Below, piece after piece: positions 18,291-27,884 of a stretch of 55,122 nt of DNA (positions within the stretch are counted from its first letter, which is position 1; the number at the start of each line of letters is the position of its first letter). The translations under genes and the position numbers were made by a program. The stretch is from the NCBI GenBank assembly GCA_905478855.1, contig CAJQKF010000035.1, positions 1-55,122 of the forward strand. Direction: 5' to 3'. The notes beneath the pieces are model-generated. The model was not told the origin of the DNA and did no database searches. It worked only from the letters and a program-made list of their open reading frames with translations. Source of the stretch: an uncultured Gammaproteobacteria bacterium. GTDB taxonomy: Bacteria; Pseudomonadota; Gammaproteobacteria; Arenicellales; CAJQKF01.

Positions 18291-19838
18291 ATGAGCAATA
18301 AACTAGCACGCAATCTCGCTAAAATCGAGAGTACGGGCGCCGACAAACTTCTATCGTGTATCAACCGTGGACTTGAAAAAGAAAGTCTACGTGTGCTGCA
18401 AGACGGCCATCTCGCTCAGACACCTCACCCGGTTGCGCTGGGTTCAACACTTCATCATCCCTCGATTACTACTGATTACTCTGAGTCTTTACTGGAATTC
18501 ATAACTCCCGTGCATCAGGATGTTGAATCCATGCTTAAATTTCTTGAAGATTTGCATGTGTTTACCTACCAAAATATGGGAGATGAAATTCTTTGGACAA
18601 ACAGTATGCCATGCATACTGGCGGGCGAAAGTAGTATTCCTATCGCCGATTATGGAACCTCTCATGTTGGCATGATGAAGCATGTTTATCGTCATGGGCT
18701 TTCATGGCGTTATGGGAAACTTATGCAAACCATCGCCGGGGTTCATTACAATTTTTCGTTGCCTGAACGCTTTTTTGAATTATTGGACTCAACTGATTCG
18801 TCAGAGAATCGATCTCGCCATTATTTCAATTTAGTCCGTAATTTTCACCGACACTGCTGGTTAACTTTATATTTATTCGGCAGCGCACCGGCTATATGTA
18901 AAAGCTTTGTCGAAGGACGAGAGCACAATCTGGAAGACTTTGGCTCCTATAGTTACGCATTACAGACCGGCACAACTTTGCGAATGAGTGATCTGGGCTA
19001 TCAAAATAATGCCCAGTCCTCAATCCAGGTATGTACCGATTCTGTTGACCAATATGTAGAAACCTTACGCGCAGCAACTGAATTAAACTGGCCAGAGTAT
19101 GAAAAAATTGGTATCAAGGTCGACGGTGAGTACCGACAATTAAATGCCAACATATTGCAAATTGAGAATGAATTTTATTCTGTGATTCGACCTAAAAGAA
19201 CCGCATATAGTGGCGAAAAACCAACCACTGCTCTAGCAAAACGGGGGGTAGAATATATTGAAGTACGCAGTATTGACTTGGATCCTTACTCACCGATCGG
19301 AGTTACCGCAGATGTCATTCGTTTTATGGATGCATTTTTGCTATTCTGTATGTTTGATGAGAGTCCAGAAATATCCCATAAGGAACAAGATGAAATAACT
19401 GCGAATCGCACAGCAACAGTAATGTACGGGCGGGATGCCGCCACTAAACTGAATTTTAATGGCGAAGAAATAAATATCCGTGACGCCGCCACAGAACTTT
19501 TCGCTGGTATCGAAATGAGTGCTAGGCTCTTAGATAAACACTCCAGTCATGATCATTCTACTCTGGTGGCTAGAGAAAAAGAAAAAATCAACAAACCTGA
19601 ATTAACACCATCGGCAAGAATACTAAAAGAAATTGGTGATAACCAAGAGCCCTATTTTAACTTTGCCATGCGCACGGCCCAACACCATAAAAACTATTTC
19701 GACAAGCAGAAACTTGATGATAAGGTTAAACAACGGCTGATGTCAGAAGCCACTGAGTCAATCAGCAAAACAGCTGAACTAGAAGCCCATGAGGAAGGAG
19801 ATTTTCAAAGTTTTTTGGATACCTATTTTGCCGGATAA
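18291..19838 (+). CDS. gshA: glutamate-cysteine ligase, proteobacterial type
   Basis: A 515-aa protein that joins glutamate and cysteine through the gamma-carboxyl using ATP, the first step of glutathione synthesis. The start is ATG 18291 because an AAGGA ribosome-binding site lies just upstream and the sequence from MSNKLARN matches the family; an in-frame extension to 18207 runs through yjbQ and is unlikely. Landmarks are RGLEKESLRV, TTDYSESLLEFIT, HYNFSLP, and YIEVRSIDLDPYSP. Length matches the enterobacterial type-1 enzyme. gshB is not in the window. A second, unrelated-subfamily ligase (YbdK type) lies 4 kb downstream. Confidence 0.95.
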   Translation: MSNKLARNLAKIESTGADKLLSCINRGLEKESLRVLQDGHLAQTPHPVALGSTLHHPSITTDYSESLLEFITPVHQDVESMLKFLEDLHVFTYQNMGDEILWTNSMPCILAGESSIPIADYGTSHVGMMKHVYRHGLSWRYGKLMQTIAGVHYNFSLPERFFELLDSTDSSENRSRHYFNLVRNFHRHCWLTLYLFGSAPAICKSFVEGREHNLEDFGSYSYALQTGTTLRMSDLGYQNNAQSSIQVCTDSVDQYVETLRAATELNWPEYEKIGIKVDGEYRQLNANILQIENEFYSVIRPKRTAYSGEKPTTALAKRGVEYIEVRSIDLDPYSPIGVTADVIRFMDAFLLFCMFDESPEISHKEQDEITANRTATVMYGRDAATKLNFNGEEINIRDAATELFAGIEMSARLLDKHSSHDHSTLVAREKEKINKPELTPSARILKEIGDNQEPYFNFAMRTAQHHKNYFDKQKLDDKVKQRLMSEATESISKTAELEAHEEGDFQSFLDTYFAG

Positions 19839-19890
19839 GGTCTATAGATATTGCTCACAACCGACTGTTATAAGGTTCTACCAACGAGTT

Positions 19891-21054
19891 TTAGGCAATA
19901 TCTTTTTGTTGTTCTATAATAATTTTACGAATTAACGCGTCGCCAAAATGCATTTGTTCAAGCGCTATATACTCATCAGCTTGATGAGCCTGGTCGATGG
20001 AACCAGGGCCACATACAACAGATGGAATGTCTGAGTTTTGGAACTGACCGGCTTCTGTAGCATACGACACTTTCCGCAACGACGTTATACCAGTTAAACG
20101 TTGAACCAGTTCAACCGCCGGGCTTTCCGGATTAACTTCAAAACCGGGAACACGGGCAATTAAGTTAGTTTCAATTGTTGCTGCAGGGGATCGACGCCGC
20201 ATTTCGGGTAATATTTTCCGAGTAATGAACGACTGAAACTTTTCCAATACGTCATCAATATTCTCGCTTGGAACCATTCGCATGTCCCATGTAAACTCAC
20301 AGTGGCGAGAAATTATATTAACCGCGGTGCCGCCGTGAATCACCCCAACGTGTATTGTAGAGTAAGGTGGTACGAAACCGGTATCTTCAATACACTCGGT
20401 CTTTAATTGTTCAGCGAGCGTGTCGAGAAAATTTACCAACCTTGCGGCGATCATTACCGCACTTACGCCCCGATGGGTCTGACTTGAATGTGTCTCAAAA
20501 CCTTCAACACGAGTTTTTAACACGGCAATTCCCTTATTCGCGCAAACACTAGCCATACTAGTCGGTTCACCTATAACAACAGCGGATACTGGTGGCAATT
20601 TTTCACGGATTTTCTCGATCATTCTCGGTGCGCCAAGGCAACCAACTTCCTCGTCGTAAGAAAGTGCTATATGCAAAGGCCGTTTCAGTTTACTCATTTG
20701 CGGAACGGCACTTAAAACAGTTGCAATAAAACCTTTCATATCGCACGTACCGCGACCATATAGCTTGTCATTATCAATCCATGGAGCGAATGGGTCCTGG
20801 CTCCAGTCTTGTCCTTCTACGGGAACAACGTCAGTGTGCCCCGATAAAATTATCCCCCCTGCTTCTTCAGGTCCGATACTCAGTACGAGATTGGACTTTT
20901 TACCGTCATCACTTTCTACGCGCAGACTGCGTGCACCGAAATCTTCCGTCCAGGATTCGACAAACTCTATCAGTGGCAAGTTACTCTGCTTGGAGATTGT
21001 ATTTATAGACACCAGTTTCTGTGTCATATTGATCGAATTAAAAAGCGGATTCAC
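19891..21054 (-). CDS. argE: acetylornithine deacetylase ArgE
   Basis: A 387-aa M20-family metallohydrolase releasing ornithine from N2-acetylornithine. It shows the zinc-site motifs SGHTDVVP, GRGTCDMKGF and SYDEEVGCLGA, then GEPTS, and a dimerisation domain with HSSQTHRGVSA. I keep the GTG at 21054, which preserves the family's N-terminal helix; an ATG at 21027 would remove nine residues, and neither has a good ribosome-binding site. Related M20 enzymes can deacylate other N-acyl amino acids, but the overall match is to ArgE. No other arg gene is nearby. Confidence 0.9.
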   Translation of the reverse strand: MNPLFNSINMTQKLVSINTISKQSNLPLIEFVESWTEDFGARSLRVESDDGKKSNLVLSIGPEEAGGIILSGHTDVVPVEGQDWSQDPFAPWIDNDKLYGRGTCDMKGFIATVLSAVPQMSKLKRPLHIALSYDEEVGCLGAPRMIEKIREKLPPVSAVVIGEPTSMASVCANKGIAVLKTRVEGFETHSSQTHRGVSAVMIAARLVNFLDTLAEQLKTECIEDTGFVPPYSTIHVGVIHGGTAVNIISRHCEFTWDMRMVPSENIDDVLEKFQSFITRKILPEMRRRSPAATIETNLIARVPGFEVNPESPAVELVQRLTGITSLRKVSYATEAGQFQNSDIPSVVCGPGSIDQAHQADEYIALEQMHFGDALIRKIIIEQQKDIA

Positions 21055-21184
21055 GTTTATTAGCCTTAATAAGTTGTCGGATAAAGATTACAATACCGGT
21101 TTGCAGATAAGTTACAACATTTACGACACGTTTACGAATAATTCCCCTTCCGAAACCACTCTCTTAACCTAATTACATACTCCC

Positions 21185-22942
21185 ATGCTAGTTGAACTCC
21201 AGAATGCTGAACTTGCATTTGGCGCGGATGCATTGCTTGATCGCGCAAGTCTTGTTATCGAACGTGGTCGACGCGTGTGTATTGTTGGCCGAAACGGCTG
21301 TGGAAAATCAACATTACTAAGTGTACTCAATGGCACAATCCGACTTGACGACGGAGTTCGACGTCAAGCTGATGGCATACGTATCAGTTTGTTAGGCCAG
21401 GAAGCAAATATTGAATTTGAAGGAACAGCGTTTGACCTAGCGGATGAGCAAGGCGAAAACCCTATACAAACCAGCAAATTATTGGACAGGCTATCAGTTC
21501 CAGGTGATAAGCCCTATGGTGAATTATCCGGAGGATTAAAACGTCGTGCCGAGTTAGCTGGAGTGATGGGTAGTAGTCCCGATTTATTGTTATTAGATGA
21601 ACCCACCAACCATCTTGACCCGGAAACCATTGAATGGCTTGAGAAATGGTTACAGAAGCCAGAACTTAGCCTGGTTTTTATTAGTCATGATAGACGTTTT
21701 ATCAATAACATAGCGACAGATGTCATCGAGCTTGATCGTGGTCATTTACACCACTACAAAGGAAATTTTGAACGATTCATTGAGTTAAGAGATAAACGTC
21801 TAGAAGCCGAAGAAAGGCAGCGTGCCCAGTTTGAAAAGTATCTCGCTGAGGAAGAAGCCTGGATTAGAACAGGCATAAAAGCTCGACGAACAAGAAATCA
21901 AGGACGCGTTCGGCGACTTGAAAGTCTTCGGGAGGAAAAACGCGGACTACGCAATAGACAAGGTGTAGCAAAAATTGAAGTGGAAAAGATATCAAAGTCC
22001 GGTAAATCTGTTTTAGAAGTTAAACAGTTATGTTTTGCCTATGACAGTAACCCGATCATTGAAAACCTTGATTTAAATATAATGCGCGGTGACCGACTTG
22101 GCGTTATGGGTGCCAATGGCAGCGGGAAAACCACGTTAATCGACTTGTTGGTAGGAAAACTACAACCCGTGTCCGGAACAATAAAGACAGGAAGTCAATT
22201 GGAGATTGCAGTCTTTGATCAGCATCGTGAAAAACTAAATGAAAAATTATCTGCCCTGGACAACGTATCTGATGGACGGGAATATATATCTACGCCGAAA
22301 GGCGACCGGCATATAATTAGCTATCTACAGGATTTTCTGTTTACACCGGAACAAGCACGCGGCCCAATAACTCGTTTCTCAGGCGGTGAACGTGCGCGGT
22401 TGCTATTAGCCAAACTATTTTCCAGACCATTTAATTTTTTGATATTGGATGAGCCAACCAACGATCTTGATATTGAGACACTCGAATTACTCGAGGACGT
22501 TCTATCAGAATTTAGTGGCACGGTGATAATTATCAGTCATGATAGAGAGTTTCTTGATAACGTTACCACCAGTCTTCTTTATTTTTCGGGAAATGCCGAG
22601 GTAGAAGAGTTTTTTGGCGGTTATGATGAATATTTACGCGTAAAGAAAGCGCGCAAAAAACAAAAGAACACCACGAGCGACAAACAACCTAGCACCCAAG
22701 TAAAAGCTCAGCCTAAACCAAAGAAATTAAGTTACAAGTTACAGCGTGAACTTGACACGCTACCTGCTGTGATAGAGCGGTTCGAAAACGATATCGAAGG
22801 CATGCACACAAAAATGGCCGGTGCTGAGTTTTACAACCAAACAGCCGATGTTATTGCCGATACGGCAACCGCACTAGAAGAACTTGAGGCTGGGTTGCTA
22901 GTAGCCTTCTCCCGTTGGGAAGAATTAGAAAAACTCCGGTAA
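21185..22942 (+). CDS. uup: ABC-F ATPase Uup
   Basis: A 585-aa soluble protein with two ABC domains and no membrane segment. Walker A motifs are GRNGCGKST and GANGSGKTT, signatures are LSGGLKRRAEL and FSGGERARLLL, and Walker B motifs are LLLLDEPTNHLD and FLILDEPTNDLD. The inter-domain linker is short and highly charged, and the last about 80 residues form the coiled-coil tail characteristic of Uup. Known Uup acts on ribosomes and also affects transposon excision and replication intermediates. Somewhat shorter than the enterobacterial protein but with all parts present. Divergent from argE over 130 bases. Confidence 0.93.
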   Translation: MLVELQNAELAFGADALLDRASLVIERGRRVCIVGRNGCGKSTLLSVLNGTIRLDDGVRRQADGIRISLLGQEANIEFEGTAFDLADEQGENPIQTSKLLDRLSVPGDKPYGELSGGLKRRAELAGVMGSSPDLLLLDEPTNHLDPETIEWLEKWLQKPELSLVFISHDRRFINNIATDVIELDRGHLHHYKGNFERFIELRDKRLEAEERQRAQFEKYLAEEEAWIRTGIKARRTRNQGRVRRLESLREEKRGLRNRQGVAKIEVEKISKSGKSVLEVKQLCFAYDSNPIIENLDLNIMRGDRLGVMGANGSGKTTLIDLLVGKLQPVSGTIKTGSQLEIAVFDQHREKLNEKLSALDNVSDGREYISTPKGDRHIISYLQDFLFTPEQARGPITRFSGGERARLLLAKLFSRPFNFLILDEPTNDLDIETLELLEDVLSEFSGTVIIISHDREFLDNVTTSLLYFSGNAEVEEFFGGYDEYLRVKKARKKQKNTTSDKQPSTQVKAQPKPKKLSYKLQRELDTLPAVIERFENDIEGMHTKMAGAEFYNQTADVIADTATALEELEAGLLVAFSRWEELEKLR

Positions 22943-22947
22943 AAATC

Positions 22948-22973
22948 AAATATATAATGGAAGTTATATATTT
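22948..22973. terminator. AT-rich hairpin after uup
   Basis: AAATATATAA at 22948-22957 pairs perfectly with 22964-22973 across loop TGGAAG, starting six bases after the uup stop. The stem contains only A and T and is followed by a mixed sequence, so termination would be weak. It could instead protect the 3' end of the uup message. Confidence 0.35.
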
Positions 22974-23066
22974 AGAGCAAGATAAACTAAACAAATAAAA
23001 GTGTAGGTTCTGAGCATTGTTTGGCGTAGAATCCTAGGCGTTTTTGAAATCGACCAACACACAGAA

Positions 23067-23987
23067 ATGCCTACAATAGATCAGCGCCCGCGAAAAGTCG
23101 TTCAAAACCGCGAATTTATCCAATACGATGACTATTGGATTCGCTTTTATACCCCACCCAATGACTCGTATAGAGAAAAACTTGAACTAATCGATGCGCT
23201 AACACGAAGAACCTTTCATCATAGTGAACCCGGCATAAACACTCCTGGAAGTCGGTTGGAAAGCGCTCGACAGAACTATGAAGAACAGCAAGATCCGGAT
23301 AAACGTCGTGTTAATGCAGCAATGCTAGCTGGTGCGTTATTCAACAGGGCCACTGATATTTTCCATGCTGTCGTTGAAATGGAATCGAAAGGTATAAAAA
23401 TAGACCGGAAAAATGAACTCTTAAAACAATGTGGCGCATGTTTTAAGGAAGCATTGGATTTGGGACAATTTGTCCGCCATGTCAGTGGCGATGAGGGTGT
23501 TGATGAGCTTTGGGGCGAACCCTTGAAGGTATTTACTATGCCGATGAAAGATTATTATGAAAGTCGATATGTGAAAATTGCCCAGGCGATGAGAACCATC
23601 GATGAGGTTTCACACACCATGGTCGACATATTTCTTCCGCTTCCCTGGTTCGACAGTATCGATCAAGAAATCTTGCATTTTGCCGATGTTTCTAAACGTT
23701 TTACTGAGATAATGAAAAGTGATCCGGATTTTTTCGCTATTTGGCCAGAGTATTCCGTTGCTCGAGACCGACTAATGGCGCGCATCCCTGTCGCTCTCGA
23801 CCTTGAAGCCGACAGCACCGATTCGAATTTCCGAAAAGCAAGTCGCCTATTGCAAGCCGGTGTGACCTTAATTAATCATGTTTCGAGTGTGCGGGTCCCG
23901 ATGAGAAAAAGTACGATTAGTTATCTTGAAACCCTAAACTCATTTCAAACCAGCATTTCACAACCCCTCGAGCGTATCGCTCAATAG
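23067..23987 (+). CDS. uncharacterised 306-aa soluble protein
   Basis: I do not recognise a family. The protein starts MPTIDQRPRKVVQN, has no signal peptide or membrane segment, and appears mostly alpha-helical and charged. Residues about 95-115 (AAMLAGALFNRATDIFHAV) form one amphipathic helix, and a Trp/Pro-rich stretch LPLPWFD lies near residue 190. There are only two cysteines, at about 128 and 131 (QCGACF), too few for a metal site on their own. Its stop codon region overlaps the end of the convergent ligase gene by 30 bases, an arrangement that argues both are real genes with conserved C-termini. Codon use looks like its neighbours. Function unknown. Confidence 0.7.
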   Translation: MPTIDQRPRKVVQNREFIQYDDYWIRFYTPPNDSYREKLELIDALTRRTFHHSEPGINTPGSRLESARQNYEEQQDPDKRRVNAAMLAGALFNRATDIFHAVVEMESKGIKIDRKNELLKQCGACFKEALDLGQFVRHVSGDEGVDELWGEPLKVFTMPMKDYYESRYVKIAQAMRTIDEVSHTMVDIFLPLPWFDSIDQEILHFADVSKRFTEIMKSDPDFFAIWPEYSVARDRLMARIPVALDLEADSTDSNFRKASRLLQAGVTLINHVSSVRVPMRKSTISYLETLNSFQTSISQPLERIAQ

Positions 23988-25091
23988 CATATCAACAACC
24001 TGCTTGAGAGAATCACTGGAACTAAGGCCCTTTTCCAAGGCATTTTCGTAGCACTTTAATTGTCGATGAGCACTTGTTCCTTCAGATATAATGGTCATTC
24101 CACGGTTAATTTCCGCTGCGCAATCGAAGAACTGTATGTCTTCGTTGAGTAACTCACACATCTCTGAGAATAAATCCTGATATCGAACAATCTCTCCGCG
24201 GCCAAAATCTAATAAACCTTCGTCGATTCCATATCGATGGGCGCGCCAACGATTTTCACTAATTAACATGGGGGAATATCGTCGCCATTTCATATTATCT
24301 CGTCGAAGTCGATATAGCATTCGAGCCCAACATCTATACATCGCTGCGATGCACATCGCATCATCCAAGCGTGTACATACATCCGAAATTCGAAGCTCCA
24401 ATGTTGGAAAACGATGTGAAGGGCGAATATCCCACCATATTTTCGAGGGATCCTCGATAATACCGGCCTGCACTAATACCTCTACATGTCTTTGATATTC
24501 CGAATAACTCTCAAAATGTTCGGGTAATCCGGTTCTTGGCATCTCATCCCAGATGGAAATACGATAGGACTTTAGACCCGTGTCGTGGCCTGACCAGAAA
24601 GGAGATGAAGTAGATAATGCTAAAAAATGAGGTAATACGTACGAGAGTTGGGACATTAAATCAATTCTCAGATCGTCGTCATCTATGCCAATATGTACAT
24701 GCATTCCACTAATAGCGAGCCTCCTTACTACCTGCTGAAGATCCTGAGCCAACAAATCATATCGTTCCCGTGGAGTATGCTGTTGGGCACCTTCCTGAGC
24801 AAAAGGATGGGTTGACGCTGCCATCAGTCCATAGCCGTTTTGCCTTAACACACTCGACACACCCGAACGTAAAGTTCGCAAACATTCACGCGCTTCACTA
24901 ATAGAACTGCAAACCGGCGTGCCAACTTCAACCTGACATTGCAAAAACTCTGGGGTTACATGTTCACCCAGAAGTTCCTGGCATTGTTCTATGAGCCCCT
25001 CTGGAGCTTTAGTAAGTAGGTCTCGGGATTCGAGATCTACAATCATATATTCTTCTTCAACGCCTATAGTAAAACTCGGTTCTTTCATCAT
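23958..25091 (-). CDS. YbdK-type carboxylate-amine ligase (glutamate-cysteine ligase family 2)
   Basis: A 377-aa protein of the GCS2 family, starting with GVEEEYMIVD, the hallmark acidic N-terminal motif, and containing MHVHIGIDDDD, LSTSSPFWSG and WWDIRPSHRFPTLELRISD. Family members form amide bonds by activating a carboxylate with ATP; E. coli YbdK has weak gamma-glutamylcysteine ligase activity and its true substrate is unsettled. It overlaps the upstream amidohydrolase-like gene by four bases (ATGA), so the two are translationally coupled. It is not a redundant copy of gshA, which belongs to a different subfamily. Two adjacent ATGs begin the frame. Confidence 0.9.
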   Translation of the reverse strand: MMKEPSFTIGVEEEYMIVDLESRDLLTKAPEGLIEQCQELLGEHVTPEFLQCQVEVGTPVCSSISEARECLRTLRSGVSSVLRQNGYGLMAASTHPFAQEGAQQHTPRERYDLLAQDLQQVVRRLAISGMHVHIGIDDDDLRIDLMSQLSYVLPHFLALSTSSPFWSGHDTGLKSYRISIWDEMPRTGLPEHFESYSEYQRHVEVLVQAGIIEDPSKIWWDIRPSHRFPTLELRISDVCTRLDDAMCIAAMYRCWARMLYRLRRDNMKWRRYSPMLISENRWRAHRYGIDEGLLDFGRGEIVRYQDLFSEMCELLNEDIQFFDCAAEINRGMTIISEGTSAHRQLKCYENALEKGLSSSDSLKQVVDMLLSDTLEGL

Positions 25092-25897
25092 CTGTGTCCA
25101 GGAATTGTGATGTCGTCAACCGACGTTGCGTTTGCGAATACTTCGGTCAGTTTTTCTGCCCACTGTTCAATGTCTGCGTCTTTTAAAAGTAAATCTTGCC
25201 TAAGTTCAATAAGTGCATGCAAAAGACCATTTTGCTCGGCATGAACGTCCATTCCATAACCCAATGGCTCTGCCGCATGGTAAGGCTGATTCTTTCCGAC
25301 ACAAATACTTGCATCTTTTTCTAATTGACCGATTAATTCTTCCGCAACTCGATAATCGTTGTTCCATAAAATACCTATATGCCATGGACGTTCAAAGCCT
25401 TGGAAATTCGGAGTAAAACTATGCATAGAACAGATAAGAATTTTCTCGTGGGATTGTCGATGTAGCTCTATAAGCGAAGATAATGCATCATGGTAAGGTA
25501 AAAATAATTCCTCTATTCGATTCGATACTTCAGTGTCAGTTAGTCTCTTATTTCCCGGAACGTCAATACGGTCACTAACCGCCGGTATTAACGAAACATC
25601 ATCTAAATGTCTGTTCAAGTCGATGACCAGTCGCGAATAACCGGCGAGAATGAGCGGCGCATCTAAGAGTTCAGACATTCGTTTACAAACCCGGGCGCAG
25701 CCAATGTCCCATGCTATATGTTCTAACAGATGATGCGGTTCTAATCCAAGATTGCCAAGTTTTGACGGGATTCTGTTACTTGCATGATCACAAGTAATAA
25801 GTATAGGTGACCGCCCAAACTCATTTATAATCGTAAATGGTGGATGGTCATCCTCACTAAGCAACGTCCAATCTGTAGTTAATTTACTGCTATGCAT
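25088..25897 (-). CDS. N-formylglutamate amidohydrolase-family protein
   Basis: A 269-aa protein from ATG 25897; a TTG at 25963 would add 22 residues not usual for the family. Landmarks are SPILITCDHASNRIP, HIAWDIG, YSRLVIDLNR, and an SMHSFTP segment, all typical of the FGase family (related to HutG-type N-formylglutamate hydrolases and zinc carboxypeptidase-like folds). The distance to family enzymes of histidine degradation is real: there is no hut gene here. It precedes the YbdK-type ligase with a four-base overlap, implying that the pair acts on one substrate class, one making and one breaking an amide. Confidence 0.87.
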   Translation of the reverse strand: MHSSKLTTDWTLLSEDDHPPFTIINEFGRSPILITCDHASNRIPSKLGNLGLEPHHLLEHIAWDIGCARVCKRMSELLDAPLILAGYSRLVIDLNRHLDDVSLIPAVSDRIDVPGNKRLTDTEVSNRIEELFLPYHDALSSLIELHRQSHEKILICSMHSFTPNFQGFERPWHIGILWNNDYRVAEELIGQLEKDASICVGKNQPYHAAEPLGYGMDVHAEQNGLLHALIELRQDLLLKDADIEQWAEKLTEVFANATSVDDITIPGHR

Positions 25898-25979
25898 AAG
25901 GCAATTGTGTCGTTTATTTTTATCCAAACTAAAGCTTGCAAATTGCCCGCCTAGTAAAACCAAAACTTCGTACTAAATC

Positions 25980-26867
25980 ATGTCAAAACGAAATTATAGC
26001 AACTTTATACTGTTTACGGCGGTGGCATTAATATGGAGTAGTTCGTTTCTTTTCATAAAACTAGCCGTACACACCGTGCCGCCAATAACGATAGCGGCAG
26101 TTCGATTGATTATTGCTGCAATATTACTTTACGGTTATTTACGATTTCTTAATAGTAAATTAGGCACAAATCGGTCGGAATGGCGATCATTCATGTTTAT
26201 AGGCTTTTTCGGTAATGCGTTGCCGTTCGCACTTATTGGTATTGGTGAACAAAGTATCGATAGTAGTACCGCAGCTATAATGATGGGAATTATGCCGATC
26301 ACAACGGTGATACTCGCCCACCTGACAATAAAAGAGGAGCCATTTACTCTAAAAATTTGCGTCGGTATCTTGCTCGGTTTTACAGGTCTTGTGGTGTTAG
26401 TTGGAGCAGACGCTTTAGCCGGACTAACTGCGACAACAACTGGACAGTTTTCAGTGCTCGGCGCCGCAATTTGCTATGCTATAAATACTGTATATGTGCG
26501 TAAGAGTAACGCTAGTGGTGGCCTGAAATTAGCAACGGGTTCATTAATATGCGGTGCCATTATGGTCACGCCGATATGTCTTTGGATTGATTCGCCCTGG
26601 ACAATCACTCCCAGCGCTGAGGGCACAGCGTCGGTCATTATCCTAAGTGTGTTTTCTACCGCGGTCGCTACTGTAATGTATTTTCATCTAGTAAAACAGT
26701 TGGGTGCAGCAACCATGTCTCAAGTAAATTATGTAATACCGGTCCTCGGCACTATTTGGGGGGTCACGTTTATGAATGAGCCACTAAAAGCCAGCTCAAT
26801 AGCCGCTCTAGTCTTAGTTCTTTGCGGCGTAGCAATCATCTCCAGTCAAAAACGAAGAGTTTGTTAA
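25980..26867 (+). CDS. EamA/DMT-family membrane transporter
   Basis: A 295-aa inner-membrane protein with ten predicted helices in two repeats of the EamA domain. It begins with the family pattern LFTAVALIWSSSFLFIKLAV and has a second-half copy at AAICYAINTVYVRKS. Members export or exchange small metabolites such as amino acids or purines; the substrate cannot be read. It lies divergent from the FGase/YbdK pair and converges on the asparaginase gene with six bases between stops, so linkage to either is only by proximity. Confidence 0.9.
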   Translation: MSKRNYSNFILFTAVALIWSSSFLFIKLAVHTVPPITIAAVRLIIAAILLYGYLRFLNSKLGTNRSEWRSFMFIGFFGNALPFALIGIGEQSIDSSTAAIMMGIMPITTVILAHLTIKEEPFTLKICVGILLGFTGLVVLVGADALAGLTATTTGQFSVLGAAICYAINTVYVRKSNASGGLKLATGSLICGAIMVTPICLWIDSPWTITPSAEGTASVIILSVFSTAVATVMYFHLVKQLGAATMSQVNYVIPVLGTIWGVTFMNEPLKASSIAALVLVLCGVAIISSQKRRVC

Positions 26868-26873
26868 AAACCG

Positions 26874-27875
26874 TCACCTTTTTGCAGGCATAATATTGCC
26901 TACGTGATTTCCAGCAACATTATTTATTTTAATTTGAGTTTCATTTTTTAAGTATTCCAGAAAAGAATTATTTCGCGTATAGCGGGATAGTAAATCTGCC
27001 ATAAGAACTTCGGCTGCACGAGTGGCACCATCATCTATTTTGAGTGCGATACCGATACCTGCATCACGCATAATGCCTATGTATACGCCTTCCGCTCCTG
27101 TTTTAACAACAACTGTTTCTTCACTTTTTTCAATCGTACGTGTACAGAACCGATCAGTTCCGGCAACATAAAATGGCTCAGCCATCATGCTTTTTACGAT
27201 CCGGTTTCGGTATTGCTGGGAAAGACTGTTACTTCCCCCTGGTTTGGAAAAACCTGCAAGACCGTTGGCTAAACGTTCAAGCGGTATTCCATATAGCGGG
27301 ATGCCACAACCATCGATACTCGGTATTTGATCACTTACTTTACATTCAAGCGTTTCTTCAATCACCCTAGTTATTGCGCGTTGGGCTGGATGATCCGGAT
27401 TTATATAGCCAACCGGATCAATTCCACTATGAACGCAGGCACATAAAAAGCCGGTATGTTTTCCCGAACAATTATTATGCAAAGCTGATGCTGCTTGCCC
27501 CGAGACAGTTAGATTGTAACGTGCCTTACCATAAGAGGGACGATGAACACCACACTCTAAACTTTCGACGCTAAGTCCAAGGGTTGCTAGCCAATCGTTT
27601 ACGAGACCCGTATGCTGCTCTTCGCCACCATGAGAAGCACAAGCGATAGCTAATTGTTTTGCGTTTAATGCAAACCGGTCGGCCGCCCCCGACTCCATGA
27701 GCCAGAGCGCTTGAACAGGCTTTAAGGACGATCGAGCATATATATTGCGGTGTATGTCGCCTTGGGATTCCAAAATATTACCCGCTGTATCAACGACTGC
27801 AAAAGCTCCTGAATGACGGCTTTCTATCATATCTCCACGCCACACATTCACTAGCACAGGATTTTGTTCATTCAT
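26874..27875 (-). CDS. type II asparaginase family protein (PF06089 class)
   Basis: A 333-aa protein whose sequence matches the thermolabile rhizobial-type L-asparaginase family rather than the bacterial type I/II enzymes of E. coli. Visible blocks are VWRGDMIESRHSGAF, ARSSLKPVQAL, ACASHGGEEQH, HNNCSGKHTGFL and SIDGCGIPLYG. It probably hydrolyses asparagine to aspartate and ammonia in the cytoplasm. It starts nine bases after the LysR stop and likely shares that transcript. Family assignment is good; substrate range is inferred. Confidence 0.88.
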   Translation of the reverse strand: MNEQNPVLVNVWRGDMIESRHSGAFAVVDTAGNILESQGDIHRNIYARSSLKPVQALWLMESGAADRFALNAKQLAIACASHGGEEQHTGLVNDWLATLGLSVESLECGVHRPSYGKARYNLTVSGQAASALHNNCSGKHTGFLCACVHSGIDPVGYINPDHPAQRAITRVIEETLECKVSDQIPSIDGCGIPLYGIPLERLANGLAGFSKPGGSNSLSQQYRNRIVKSMMAEPFYVAGTDRFCTRTIEKSEETVVVKTGAEGVYIGIMRDAGIGIALKIDDGATRAAEVLMADLLSRYTRNNSFLEYLKNETQIKINNVAGNHVGNIMPAKR

Positions 27876-27884
27876 TATTGTTAC

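Noticed and set aside
19846-19907. Long-loop inverted repeat AGATATTGC/GCAATATCT followed by T residues between gshA and argE
   Set aside because: The 40-base loop and overlap with argE stop codons make it a poor terminator; it may be chance.
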